From positions 1 through 64,000 of the forward strand of contig NZ_JAMZIK010000111.1 in NCBI RefSeq assembly GCF_024178315.1: DNA of 64,000 nucleotides, in the 5' to 3' direction. The DNA is from Siccirubricoccus soli. Its GTDB lineage: Bacteria; Pseudomonadota; Alphaproteobacteria; Acetobacterales; Acetobacteraceae. Under the pieces are notes generated by a model. The model was not told where the DNA came from and made no database searches. It worked only from the letters and a program-made list of their open reading frames with translations. The position numbers and the translations under genes are program-made. Below are positions 16,084 through 24,291 of this stretch, piece after piece (the stretch's first letter is position 1; every line of letters starts with the position of its first letter).

Positions 16084-17432
16084 GCCCGCGCCTCCTTCTC
16101 CCCATGCAACTGCTTGTTGAGGTCGTGCATGGCGACGGCGGGGAGCAGGCGCGCGAAGCAGAGGAACAGGCAGCCGAAGACGCCGATGGAGCAGCCGAGC
16201 GTCGCCCAGTCCCAGAAGGTCGGGTGGAACAGGTGCCGCATGGCCGGCAGGTGGGTGTGGGAGAGGGTGTTCCAGATGATCAGGATCCGCTCCAGCCACA
16301 TGCCGATATTGACGACGATGCTGACGGTGAAGGCGACAACGAGGTTCCGCCGCAACCGGCCCGACCAGAGAAGCTGGGGCACCAGCACGTTGCAGACCAG
16401 CATGGCGAAGTAGAGCGGCGCGTAGTCGCCCGTGAACAGGAAGCGCAGATGGCCGCGCTCGATCCAGGCGCCGCCATACCAGGCGTTGAACCACTCCGTC
16501 AGATAGGACAGGCCCATGGCGACGGAGCCGGCGAGGACGATCTTCCCCATGGCATCGAAATGCCGTGCGGTGATGATCTCCTGCAGCCCGAGGCCCCAGC
16601 GCAGCAGCACGGCCAGGGTCAATACCATGGCGAAGCCGGAGAACATGGCGCCGACGACGAAATAGGGCGGGAAGATCGTCTCCTGCCAGCCCGGCATCAG
16701 GCTGGCGGCGAAATCCATCCCGACGACGCTGTGGACCGAGACGACCAGCGGCACGGCGAGCGCGGCCATGGCGCGGTAGAGGACGTCATGCCGGTGCCAG
16801 TGCCGGGCGGAGCCGCGCCAGCCAAGGGCGAAGATGCCGTAGAGCCGCCGTGCCAGCCGGCTGTGCGCCCGGTCGCGCATGGTGGCGAGGTCCGGGATCA
16901 GCCCCCAGTACCAGAACAGGATGGAGAAGATGATGTAGGTGGAGATGGCCGCGAAATCCCAGACCAGGGCGCTGCGCCATTGCGGCCAGAGCTCCATGGT
17001 GTTCGGGTAGGGCAGCAGCCAGTAGAAGCGGTAGGGCCGCCCCAGATGCATGATGGGGAAGAGGCCGGCGATGGTCGCGGCGAACAGCGTCATCGCCTCG
17101 GCGAAGCGGTTGATGGAGGCGCGCCAGCCCTGCCGGGTGAGCAGCAGCAGCGCCGAGATGAGCGTGCCGGCATGGCCGATGCCGAGCCACCAGACGAAAT
17201 TGGCGATGGCGAAGCCCCAGACGACAGGGGTGTTGACCCCCCAGATCCCCACCCCCTGGATGAACAGCCAGGCAAGGCAGGCGGCGAAGCCGAGGGTGAG
17301 CAGCAGCGTGACGCCGAAGGCGATCCACCAGAGACGCCCGGGGCGGCGTTCCAGAACCGGGTCGGCCACCAGGCCGACCATCTCGGCATAGCTTGCCTGC
17401 GGCGGGAGCGAAGGGGGCGCCGCCGCGCTCAT
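16080..17432 (-). CDS. actC: Alternative complex III subunit ActC (NrfD family)
   Basis: A 450-residue NrfD/PsrC-family membrane protein with about ten helices, holding the proposed quinol oxidation site. Family features include WGFAIANFVWWLGIGHAGTL near the N-terminus, IMHLGRPYRFYWLLPYPNT, and VSVHSVVGMDFAASLMPGW with conserved His and Asp residues in membrane helices. The start overlaps the actB stop by four bases. The protein passes electrons to the iron-sulfur part of ActB. Confidence 0.94.
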   Translation of the reverse strand: MSAAAPPSLPPQASYAEMVGLVADPVLERRPGRLWWIAFGVTLLLTLGFAACLAWLFIQGVGIWGVNTPVVWGFAIANFVWWLGIGHAGTLISALLLLTRQGWRASINRFAEAMTLFAATIAGLFPIMHLGRPYRFYWLLPYPNTMELWPQWRSALVWDFAAISTYIIFSILFWYWGLIPDLATMRDRAHSRLARRLYGIFALGWRGSARHWHRHDVLYRAMAALAVPLVVSVHSVVGMDFAASLMPGWQETIFPPYFVVGAMFSGFAMVLTLAVLLRWGLGLQEIITARHFDAMGKIVLAGSVAMGLSYLTEWFNAWYGGAWIERGHLRFLFTGDYAPLYFAMLVCNVLVPQLLWSGRLRRNLVVAFTVSIVVNIGMWLERILIIWNTLSHTHLPAMRHLFHPTFWDWATLGCSIGVFGCLFLCFARLLPAVAMHDLNKQLHGEKEARA

Positions 17433-20236
17433 GCGCCGCCGCCTTCCAGCGCCGGATTCGGGTTGCGGACGCGCTGCAGATAGGTGGTGCGCGGCCGTGT
17501 CCCGAGCTCACCGAGCAGGGCGTAGTGGTGCGGCTCGCGCCGCAGGCGCGCGGGGTCCGATTCCGGTCGACTGAGGTCGCCGAAGCGGATGGCCCGGGTC
17601 GGGCAGGCGGCCTGGCAGGCGGTCACCACCTCCTCTGGCCCGATCGGGCGGTCCTCCTTCTCCGCCTGCCGGCGCGCGGCGCTGATGCGCTGCACGCAGT
17701 AGGTGCATTTCTCCATCACGCCGCGGGCGCGGACCGTCACCTCCGGATTGTGCTGCGCGGCGACCACCGGTGCGCCGCGGTTCCCGTATTCCTGCCCATC
17801 GGCGTAGCCGTAGAAGTTGAAGCGCCGCACCTTGTAGGGGCAGTTGCTCTGGCAGAAGCGCGTGCCGATGCAGCGGTTGTACACCTGGACGTTCAGCCCC
17901 TCATGGTCGTGGACCGAGGCGGCGACGGGGCAGACCGGCTCGCAGGGCGCCTGCTCGCAATGCATGCAGGGCACCGGCTGGAAGCCGGGCCGCAGCGTAC
18001 CGCCCGCCTCCTGCACATAGGTGTCGATGCGCAGCCAGTGCATGTCGCGGCCGCGCGCCACTTCCTCCGGGCCGATGACCGGGATGTTGTTCTCCGCCTG
18101 GCAGGCGATGACGCAGGCGTTGCAGCCGATGCACAGCGTGGTGTCGATCACCATCGCCCAGGCCTGCGCGTCGTAGCGGAAATCGGGGTAGAGGCTCGGC
18201 TGATCGATCCTGTGCTGCGGCGAAGGCTCGTGGTCGCGCAGCGCCGCGTCCAGCGTCACCAGCGGCAGGAGGTCCCGCGCCTCACCCTCCAGCTGCTGCT
18301 CCTGCTGCGCCAGGATGGGCGGTTCGTGGCGGCCGGTGGGTGCCAGGCGCAGCCCCGGCAGCACCCACAGCGCGTCCGAGCGGCGCAGGCGATAGGCATC
18401 CGCGCCGAGCCCGGTGCCCAGTGCCCCGGCGCGTGACCGCCCGTGGCCGAGGGTGAGGGCGACCACCCCCGGCGCGACGCCGGGATCGAGGAGGGTGGTC
18501 ACCTCCAGGCTGCGCCCATCGATCTCCAGCCGCACCACCTGGCCGGCCGTCAGGCCGTGCCGCGCCGCTTCCTCCGGCGCCAGGCGGGCGGCATGGCCCC
18601 AGACCTGCCGGGTCAGCGGCTGCGGGCATTCCTGCAGCCAGGCATTGTTGGCGAAGCTGCCATCCCAGGTCGAGGCATCCGGCCGCAGCAGCAGCACCAT
18701 GCCCTCCTGCCGCGGGGCGGGCGGCAGCTCCGGCAGGCGCGGCACGGGCAGGGCAAGGCGTGGCGCGGCGCTCTCCGGCACCAGCCCGTCATGCACGGCG
18801 CGGCGCCACCAGGCTTCGAATTCCTCCGGCGTCCGGTCGCCGCGCCAGGTGGCACGCACCGCCTCATGGGCCGAAAGGTCGAGCTGCCCGAGCAGCAGCC
18901 CGAGCAGCGCCGGTGCCGACCGCGTGCCGTAGAGCGGCCGGATCAGCGGCTGCACGATGGCGGCGCTGCCGTCCCGCGCCCGGAGATCGCCCCATTCCTC
19001 CAGCGCGTGCGGCGCCGGCAGGGCCCAACGACAGGCCGCCGCGGTCTCGTCCAGGTGCAGGCCATGGCAGGCGGCGAAGGGCACCTGGCGCAGCGCCTCG
19101 GCGAAGCCGAGATCGGCCGGCGCGTCATAGGCCGGATTGGCGCCGAGGATCAGCAGCGTCTCCACCTGGCCGGCGCGCATCGCCGCCACCAGCTCGCGCA
19201 GCGGCGCCGCCGCGCCCTGCACCGGCGCCACCGCCTCCACCGGCGCCGCCAGGCGGGCGTTCAGCCAATGCGCCAGGGCGTGCAGCTCCGGTGCCAGCGC
19301 CTCGCCGGCCAGCACCAGCGCGGCGCCCGCATGGGCGGCGAGGTCCGCGGCGACGGCGCGCAGGATGCGCCGGCGGTCCTCCGGCAGCTCCGGCCGCGGC
19401 AGCGGGGCGCCCAGCTCCGCCGCCAGCCAGGCGGCGAGGTCGCGGAACTCCTCCGGCCGGGCCAGCAGGTGGTGATCCGCATTGGCGCCGGTGAGGCTGA
19501 TCGCGGGCTCCAGCGCATAAAGCCGGCCGAAGCGGGCCGCCCCCGCCCGGGCCTGGCGCTGCGCCGCGAAGCCGCGGCCGTGGCGGATCTGGTCCGGGCC
19601 GGGCCCGAGCGGATCGGCGTCGAGGCACAGCACCACTTCGGCTCGGTCGAGGACGGGCAGCAGATCCAGCGGCCGGCCGAAGGCGAGCTCGGCGCCTCGC
19701 CGGGCATTCTCCTCATCGATCGGCGCATGGGTGTGCCAGCCCATGCGCGGGAAGCGCTCCCGCAGCGCGCCGATCAGGCGCAGCAGCGTCGGGGAGGTGA
19801 GGGGGCCGGTCAGCAGGCGCAGCCCTTCCCCCCCGCGTGCGGGGTCGAGCCGCGGCAGCAGCTCGGCCAGGAACACCTCCCAGCTTGCGGGGCGGCCGTC
19901 GCGCCGCGGGCTGCGCAGGCGGTCCGGGTCATAGAGCTGCATCAGCTCGGCCTCGGCGAAGGCATCGGTCGCGCCAAGGCTCGCCGGGTGCAGCGCATTG
20001 CCCTCGATCTTCACCGGCCGTCCCTCGAAGGCGGTGCAGACCACGCCGCGGCCATAGCCGTTCAGCGGCAGGGCGGTGGCGTAGCGCTGCGGCACGCCGG
20101 GGATGAGGCCCTCGGGCTGGTTCACATAGGGGAGGATCTCCTCCTCCGGCTCCGAGCAGGCGACGAGCGAGCCGGACATCGCGGCGGCGAGCAATCCGAG
20201 GGCCGCCTGCCGGCGGCTGAGCGCCGCGCCGCTCAT
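17429..20236 (-). CDS. actB: Alternative complex III iron-sulfur subunit ActB
   Basis: A 935-residue periplasmic subunit. The N-terminus has a twin-arginine-like signal with a lipobox (SRRQAALGLLAAAMSG, then LVACSEPEEE). Residues about 40-690 resemble molybdopterin oxidoreductases but serve as a scaffold without molybdenum cofactor in this family. The C-terminal ferredoxin-like part (about 730-935) carries the cluster ligands CIGCNACVIACQAEN, CMHCEQAPCEPVCP, CIGTRFCQSNCPYK and CTYCVQR...ACQAACPTRA. The third motif has spacing expected for this family. It starts at 20236, overlapping the actA stop by four bases. Confidence 0.94.
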   Translation of the reverse strand: MSGAALSRRQAALGLLAAAMSGSLVACSEPEEEILPYVNQPEGLIPGVPQRYATALPLNGYGRGVVCTAFEGRPVKIEGNALHPASLGATDAFAEAELMQLYDPDRLRSPRRDGRPASWEVFLAELLPRLDPARGGEGLRLLTGPLTSPTLLRLIGALRERFPRMGWHTHAPIDEENARRGAELAFGRPLDLLPVLDRAEVVLCLDADPLGPGPDQIRHGRGFAAQRQARAGAARFGRLYALEPAISLTGANADHHLLARPEEFRDLAAWLAAELGAPLPRPELPEDRRRILRAVAADLAAHAGAALVLAGEALAPELHALAHWLNARLAAPVEAVAPVQGAAAPLRELVAAMRAGQVETLLILGANPAYDAPADLGFAEALRQVPFAACHGLHLDETAAACRWALPAPHALEEWGDLRARDGSAAIVQPLIRPLYGTRSAPALLGLLLGQLDLSAHEAVRATWRGDRTPEEFEAWWRRAVHDGLVPESAAPRLALPVPRLPELPPAPRQEGMVLLLRPDASTWDGSFANNAWLQECPQPLTRQVWGHAARLAPEEAARHGLTAGQVVRLEIDGRSLEVTTLLDPGVAPGVVALTLGHGRSRAGALGTGLGADAYRLRRSDALWVLPGLRLAPTGRHEPPILAQQEQQLEGEARDLLPLVTLDAALRDHEPSPQHRIDQPSLYPDFRYDAQAWAMVIDTTLCIGCNACVIACQAENNIPVIGPEEVARGRDMHWLRIDTYVQEAGGTLRPGFQPVPCMHCEQAPCEPVCPVAASVHDHEGLNVQVYNRCIGTRFCQSNCPYKVRRFNFYGYADGQEYGNRGAPVVAAQHNPEVTVRARGVMEKCTYCVQRISAARRQAEKEDRPIGPEEVVTACQAACPTRAIRFGDLSRPESDPARLRREPHHYALLGELGTRPRTTYLQRVRNPNPALEGGGA

Positions 20237-20931
20237 CGATGGCAGACCGAGCAATCGGCGAGATGCTCCGTCCGGATGCCGTAGTGGCGGACCAGCTCGG
20301 CACCGCGTGCCTCCTGGCCCGGCGGCGGCGCCCAGTGGCCCGCGAAGATCTCGCTTTCCGGCCGCAGATGCGGCGCGGGGTTGCGATGGCAGTCCAGGCA
20401 CCAGCCCATGGTCAGCGGCGCCGCCTGGCGCATGAGCGGCATGGTGTCCACCGGCCCGTGGCAGCTGGTGCAGCCGACGCCGTTCCGCACATGCACGCTG
20501 TGGTCGAAATACGCGTAGTCGGGCAGCTCGTTCACCCGGCGCCAGCGGATCGGCCTGCCTTCGGCCAGGCTGCGCCGCACCGGCTCCAGCATCGCCGCAT
20601 TGGTCCAGAGCTGGGAGTGGCAGGTCATGCAGGTATGGGTCGGCGGCAGGCCGGCGAAGCGCGAGGTCTCGACCGAGCTGTGGCAGTAGCGGCATTCGAT
20701 GCCGAGGCCGCCGACATGGTGCTCGTGGCTGAAGGGCACCGGCTGGTCGGGGGTGATGCTCTGGCCGGTGATGTAGGGTGTGTATTGCAGCGTCATCAGC
20801 AGGCCCAGCAGGCCGAGCGGCAGGACGACCAGCGAGACCAGGGCGATGCGCGCCGCCAGCGTCGCCCAGGGCGGGAAGAGTTGTGCGGCGACCGCGTCCT
20901 TGGGTGCAGAGGCGTCGAGGTCATCGCGCAC
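20233..20931 (-). CDS. actA: Alternative complex III pentaheme cytochrome c ActA
   Basis: First gene of the operon. The 232-residue protein has one N-terminal membrane helix (ALVSLVVLPLGLLGLLMTLQ, about 29-48) and five c-type heme sites, CRYCH, CMTCH, CTSCH, CLDCH and CSVCH, the number expected for ActA. Further His residues (FSHEHHVGG, FDHSVHVRNG) are likely axial ligands. It receives electrons from the ActB clusters and passes them to ActE. A perfect 12-bp palindrome lies about 20 bases upstream of the start. Confidence 0.95.
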   Translation of the reverse strand: MRDDLDASAPKDAVAAQLFPPWATLAARIALVSLVVLPLGLLGLLMTLQYTPYITGQSITPDQPVPFSHEHHVGGLGIECRYCHSSVETSRFAGLPPTHTCMTCHSQLWTNAAMLEPVRRSLAEGRPIRWRRVNELPDYAYFDHSVHVRNGVGCTSCHGPVDTMPLMRQAAPLTMGWCLDCHRNPAPHLRPESEIFAGHWAPPPGQEARGAELVRHYGIRTEHLADCSVCHR

Positions 20932-21249
20932 CGCTCATCCGCTCCACTCCCGCAGGCCTGCGGAGCAGCGAACGCCTGTGCCAGCTGCGGGTTTGCTCAT
21001 CGCGGCCGGCAATTGACGGGATCACATTGTGGCTTGGGTTCGCTGCAGCCGAACATCGCCCTACCGCGGATGACGATTTATGCCGAGGGCGAGGTCAGAG
21101 GTCTTTCTGAAGGCCCAAGCGGCTCGGGCCAATGCGCGGGGCGTGCACGAAGCCCATTGAGCTGTCGCTTTCCAAGGCGTTGTTCTTTCGGGTACGGGTC
21201 TGGGAGGCTGGTTGGTGGCACCCTACCGACCCCATGGCCCGGAGCCCGG
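20932..21249. other. Gap upstream of actA without a recognisable gene
   Basis: Apart from the palindrome at 20951-20962, no gene is supported here. The act operon promoter should lie in the part near 20931. The distal part (about 21160 on) probably belongs to the decayed IS481-type element that follows. Confidence 0.5.
20951..20962. promoter_or_regulatory. Palindrome upstream of actA, possible operator
   Basis: CGCAGGCCTGCG is a perfect 12-bp palindrome, extended by CTCC and GGAG on its flanks with one unpaired base. It sits 20 bases before the first codon of the twelve-gene respiratory operon, where a repressor or a leader hairpin would act. No regulator is named by the sequence. Confidence 0.3.
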
Positions 21250-21492
21250 ATGAACAACGCGCACAAGCGGGCACGCATGACGCCGCATGGGCGAGCCCTG
21301 ATGGTGCGGCACATTGAGCCAGAGGGCTGAACGGTCGCACGGATAGCCGAGGCCTTTGGCAGCAGCGAACGGACGGTGCGGACGTGGCCGGTCCGCTGGC
21401 GGCCGAGGGCGCGGCCGGGCTTGAGAACCGCTCCGGCCGTTCCGGCACGGTCGCCAACCGCTTGGCCGAGCCCTGGATGATGCCCTGCTGGA
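21250..21492 (+). pseudogene. Decayed IS481-type transposase, N-terminal remnant
   Basis: Starting at ATG 21250, the plus strand reads MNNAHKRARMTPHGRALMVR then HIEPEG, an in-frame TGA, then TVARIAEAFGSSERTVRTW. A frame change follows, after which LAAEGAAGLENRSGRSGTVA and NRLAEPW continue the family pattern. This is the helix-turn-helix N-terminus of IS481-family transposases. The catalytic DDE domain is absent. The TGA stands where the family often has Trp (EGWTVA). Confidence 0.7.
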
Positions 21493-21579
21493 TCCTCCAC
21501 ATCTACAACAGCGCGTTGATGTTGGCGCGGTCTTCGGCTGGCTGGTTCCGAAGTCCTGCGGACCTCGTTCTCAGGACAA

Positions 21580-21685
21580 TAGAGCATTTTCGGTTCACAT
21601 GCGTGCACCGAAAACGCTCTAGGCCCTTGTTTGCAGAGCGGATTCACGCCCTCGGGCGATGCCGTCCTACAGCGCTCTGCTCTAG
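21580..21685 (-). repeat. CTAGAGC-family repeat, long composite type, reversed
   Basis: Same composite as 8443-8548 in the opposite orientation: TAGAGCATTTTCGGT...ACCGAAAACGCTCTA, then the linker, then GAGCGGATTC...GCTCTGCTCTAG. Its terminal CTAG at 21682-21685 supplies the TAG stop codon of the iron permease gene. Confidence 0.85.
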
Positions 21686-22110
21686 CTTATCGCCCGCTCC
21701 GCCGCCTGGGCGGCTCGGCGGTTCGCCTTGTCCTCCGCCCTGTCGGCTGCAGCGGCGACCTTTGCGCGCGCCTCGCACTTCTCCCTGATCTCGGCCAGCT
21801 CCTCTTCCGTCAGGCGTTCAATGCCGATGAAGGCGTTCTGCGCTGCGCTCGTGCGGATCAGCTCGTCCAGCTTGGCCTGGATGGCGGCGCTGTCGCGGTT
21901 CTGGGTGTTCTGGATCAGGAACACCATCAGGAAGGTCACGATGGTAGTGCCGGTGTTGATGATGAGCTGCCACGTGTCGGAGAAGCCAAAGAGGGGGCCG
22001 GTGATGGCCCAGGCCAAAACCACCAGGACGCAGATTACGAAGGTCAGCGGCCGACCGGTGGCATGGGCGACAGCGTTCGCGCACGCCGTGAATGCTTTCG
22101 AGATCGACAT
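21682..22110 (-). CDS. Low-affinity iron permease family protein
   Basis: The 142-residue protein matches the low-affinity iron permease family (PF04120): a short N-terminus (FTACANAVAHATGRPLTF), helix FVICVLVVLAWAITGPLFGF, the signature FSDTWQLIINTGTTIVTFLM then VFLIQNTQNRDSAAIQAKLD, and a charged C-terminus (LTEEELAEIREKCEARAKV). Bacterial members are short and their transport role is not proven. It stands alone. The stop codon TAG is formed by the end of a CTAGAGC-family repeat. Confidence 0.88.
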   Translation of the reverse strand: MSISKAFTACANAVAHATGRPLTFVICVLVVLAWAITGPLFGFSDTWQLIINTGTTIVTFLMVFLIQNTQNRDSAAIQAKLDELIRTSAAQNAFIGIERLTEEELAEIREKCEARAKVAAAADRAEDKANRRAAQAAERAIS

Positions 22111-22403
22111 CGGTGGCGGTCCTCCTCCAAGCAGGTGCGCGCCTGCCCGGCATAGGCGCCTGGCCGGTCAACGGAGGCGGGAACCGATGGTTGCTGTAAC
22201 GGATCAGCGGCGGCGCCGGTGGGGCGGCCGCTACGCCTTCACCCCCCGGACGCCGTCGTTGCGGGGGCTCAGGAACGCTGAGGTCGCAGCCTGCAGCCCA
22301 CCTTTCCTTTGCTGTCACGGGGAGGCTGGCGCTCGGCCGCCTCGAAGGTCACGCACCGACGGCAGCGGTACGCATTCGCTGGTCCACCGGCTTCGGCAGC
22401 CGC

Positions 22404-22650
22404 TCACCGCAAGCCGAGCCGCGCCATCTTCTTGATCAGGCCGGGGCGGGAGATGCCAAGACGCCGCGCCGCCTCCGACTGGTTGCCGCCGGTCTCGGCC
22501 AGCGCCTCGCGCAGCATCCGCGCCTCCAGCGCCGCAATGGCTTCCTCCAGCCGTCCGGGCGCGGCGGGTGGCGCCGTCTCCGCCTCCTCCACCTCGCCCG
22601 CCGCGAAGCGGAGCAGCCCGGCATCCACCGTAATACGACAGACAGGGCGC
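22404..22650 (-). pseudogene. C-terminal Fis-type DNA-binding remnant of a sigma-54 regulator
   Basis: The minus strand encodes ITVDAGLLRFAAGEVEE, a linker, then EARMLREALAETGGNQSEAA and RRLGISRPGLIKKMARLGLR, the Fis-type helix-turn-helix that ends NtrC-like sigma-54 activators. The receiver and AAA+ domains are missing, and the frame runs upstream into the 3' end of the TetR gene. It is probably the tail of a deleted regulator. A free-standing Fis-like protein starting at about 22691 is possible but its first 20 residues look non-native. Confidence 0.6.
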
Positions 22651-22653
22651 CGC

Positions 22654-23244
22654 TCAGGCGCGGAGCACCTGCGCAAGGGCCAGGCCGGCAAGGCGGGCGG
22701 TGGCGAGGAGGCGGTCCTGGCCGTAGCCCTGGCGGGCCATGCCAGAGAGGCCGGTCATGACGGTAACCACATAGTCGGTGAGGCGCCCGGCCGCCTCCGG
22801 GTGGGTGGCGGCGACGAAGCGGCGGATGGTGTCCTCGGCGGCGGCGGCCAGGGCACGGGCAGCCTGCCGCGCCTCGGGATCGTTGCAGCGGGCGCCTTCG
22901 ATGGCGAGGCAGCCGGCGGCGGCAGGATCGGCGGCGTAGCGGCGGGCGGAGTCCTCGAGCACCTCGGCGAGGGCTTCGGCAACGGGGCGCCCGGGGCGGA
23001 GGATCTCGGCCAGGGGGACGCCCTCGGCGGCGGTGTAGCGGCCGAGGGTGCAGGCATAGAGGCCAGCCTTGCTGCCGAAGGCGGCGTAGAAGCTGGGCGG
23101 GTTGATGCCCAGCGCCTCGGTGAGGTCGGCGACGCTGACGGCGTCGTAGCCGCGGGCATGGAAGAGGCGCTGGGCGGTGGCGATGGCCTGTTCCGGGTCG
23201 AAGCGGCGGGGGCGGCCACGGGGGCGCGGTTTATCTGTAGTCAT
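22654..23244 (-). CDS. bdcR: TetR family repressor, BdcR-like
   Basis: A 196-residue TetR regulator. The DNA-binding domain is visible at the start (RGRPRRFDPEQAIATAQRLF then HARGYDAVSVADLTEALGIN and PPSFYAAFGSKAGLY), followed by a ligand domain with CLAIEGARCND. It is divergent from bdcA with 75 bases between the two starts, the same arrangement as bdcR/bdcA in Escherichia coli, where BdcR represses bdcA. The start at 23244 is preferred over 23271 because the shorter form begins with the usual MTTDKPRPRGRPRRF. Two TGTAG-N6-CTA sites lie in the shared control region. Confidence 0.82.
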   Translation of the reverse strand: MTTDKPRPRGRPRRFDPEQAIATAQRLFHARGYDAVSVADLTEALGINPPSFYAAFGSKAGLYACTLGRYTAAEGVPLAEILRPGRPVAEALAEVLEDSARRYAADPAAAGCLAIEGARCNDPEARQAARALAAAAEDTIRRFVAATHPEAAGRLTDYVVTVMTGLSGMARQGYGQDRLLATARLAGLALAQVLRA

Positions 23245-23251
23245 TCCTACA
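23236..23251. promoter_or_regulatory. Candidate BdcR operator 1
   Basis: TGTAG-TCATTC-CTACA, an inverted repeat with 5-base arms and a 6-base centre. It covers the bdcR start codon, so binding there would block its own expression. The same half-site and spacing recur at 23283-23298. Confidence 0.45.
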
Positions 23252-23258
23252 AAATGCC

Positions 23259-23286
23259 TTGACGGGAGCATCCGAGATTTTATGTA
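23259..23286 (+). promoter_or_regulatory. Candidate bdcA promoter
   Basis: A -35-like TTGACG (23259-23264) and a -10-like TATGTA (23281-23286) stand 16 bases apart, ending 33 bases before the bdcA start. The second TGTAG-N6-CTA site overlaps the -10. A strong ribosome site AAGGAGG precedes the ATG at 23320. Confidence 0.5.
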
Positions 23287-23298
23287 GCGACCACTAGG
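23283..23298. promoter_or_regulatory. Candidate BdcR operator 2
   Basis: TGTAG-CGACCA-CTAGG, the same layout as 23236-23251 with a weaker right arm. It lies on the -10 of the proposed bdcA promoter, the position expected for a repressor site. Confidence 0.4.
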
Positions 23299-23319
23299 TT
23301 AATCCTCAAGGAGGGCCCG

Positions 23320-24033
23320 ATGGCCGGTTTCCAGGGTAAATCCGTTCTCGTGCTCGGCGGCAGCCGGGGGATCGGGGCAGCGATCGTCCGGCGCTTCGCA
23401 GGCGAAGGCGCGGCGGTGACCTTCACCTATGCCGGCTCGCGTGAGGCGGCGGAGCGGCTGGCAGCGGAGACGGGCGCCACGGCGGTGATGACGGACAGCG
23501 CGGATCGGGATGCGGTGATCGCCCGGGTGCGGGAGAGCGGGCCGCTGGACGTGCTGGTGGTGAATGCGGGGGTTGGCGCCTTCGGCGACCCGCTGGAGCA
23601 GGATCCGGACGCGGTGGACCGGATGATCCGCATCAACGTGGCCGCGCCCTACCACGCTTCGGTCGAGGCGGCACGGCGGATGCCGGAGGGGGGGCGGATC
23701 ATCGTCATCGGCTCCGTCAACGGCGACCGGATTCCCTTCCCGGGCCTGTCGGCCTACGCGATGAGCAAGTCGGCGCTGCAGGGCATGGCGCGCGGGCTGG
23801 CGCGGGATTTCGGGCCGCGCGGGATCACGGTGAACGTCGTGCAGCCCGGGCCCATCGACACCGACCTGAATCCGGCGGACGGGCCGATGAAGGACACCAT
23901 GCACGCCGTCATGGCCATCAAGCGTCACGGCCGGCCGGAGGAGGTGGCGGGGATGGTGGCCTGGCTGGCAGGGCCGGAGGCCAGCTTCGTGACCGGGGCG
24001 ATGCACACGATCGACGGCGGCTTCGGCGCCTGA
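23320..24033 (+). CDS. bdcA: SDR family protein BdcA (cyclic-di-GMP-associated)
   Basis: A 237-residue short-chain dehydrogenase/reductase very close to E. coli BdcA over its whole length, for example GKSVLVLGGSRGIGAAIVRR, VVNAGVGAFGDPLEQ, ASVEAARRMPEGGRIIVIG and SFVTGAMHTIDGGFGA. The cofactor loop GGSRGIG and catalytic Ser (GSVNGD), Tyr and Lys (SAYAMSKSALQ) are present. BdcA was reported to bind cyclic-di-GMP and promote biofilm dispersal; its enzymatic substrate is unknown. The ATG at 23320 follows AAGGAGG. It is transcribed away from bdcR. Confidence 0.88.
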   Translation: MAGFQGKSVLVLGGSRGIGAAIVRRFAGEGAAVTFTYAGSREAAERLAAETGATAVMTDSADRDAVIARVRESGPLDVLVVNAGVGAFGDPLEQDPDAVDRMIRINVAAPYHASVEAARRMPEGGRIIVIGSVNGDRIPFPGLSAYAMSKSALQGMARGLARDFGPRGITVNVVQPGPIDTDLNPADGPMKDTMHAVMAIKRHGRPEEVAGMVAWLAGPEASFVTGAMHTIDGGFGA

Positions 24034-24162
24034 ATCGGCGGGGCAGGGGCGGCCGGGGCGCTGGCCCGGCTGCCCTGGCCCGTCTCAAGGTCAGGACAAG
24101 GGTTTGCCAGCGCGCCTGCTCGGCCGCGGCCGCGCCACCACTGCTATCGCGCTTCAAAGCGC

Positions 24163-24214
24163 CTAGAGCAATATCCGATCAGGTGGAATCACCTGATCGG
24201 ATCTCTTGCTCTAG
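24163..24214. repeat. CTAGAGC-family repeat, single hairpin type
   Basis: CTAGAGCAA...GATCAGGTGGAATCACCTGATC...TTGCTCTAG: a 52-base nearly complete palindrome between convergent bdcA and the next tetR gene. First of three elements in a row. Confidence 0.85.
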
Positions 24215-24226
24215 AAAGTACGACAT

Positions 24227-24291
24227 CTAGAGCAGCTTATCTCCGACCTGATGGATCACGCGGTGATCCATCAGGTCGGAGGCTGCTCTAG
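24227..24291. repeat. CTAGAGC-family repeat, single hairpin type
   Basis: CTAGAGCAG, then a long stem (CCGACCTGATGGATCAC / GTGATCCATCAGGTCGG), then CTGCTCTAG. Its last CTAG is shared with the start of the next element. Confidence 0.85.

Noticed and set aside
18443-20284. A 613-codon plus-strand frame opposite actB
   Set aside because: No recognisable domain; arginine/glutamine-rich composition mirrors the actB coding strand.
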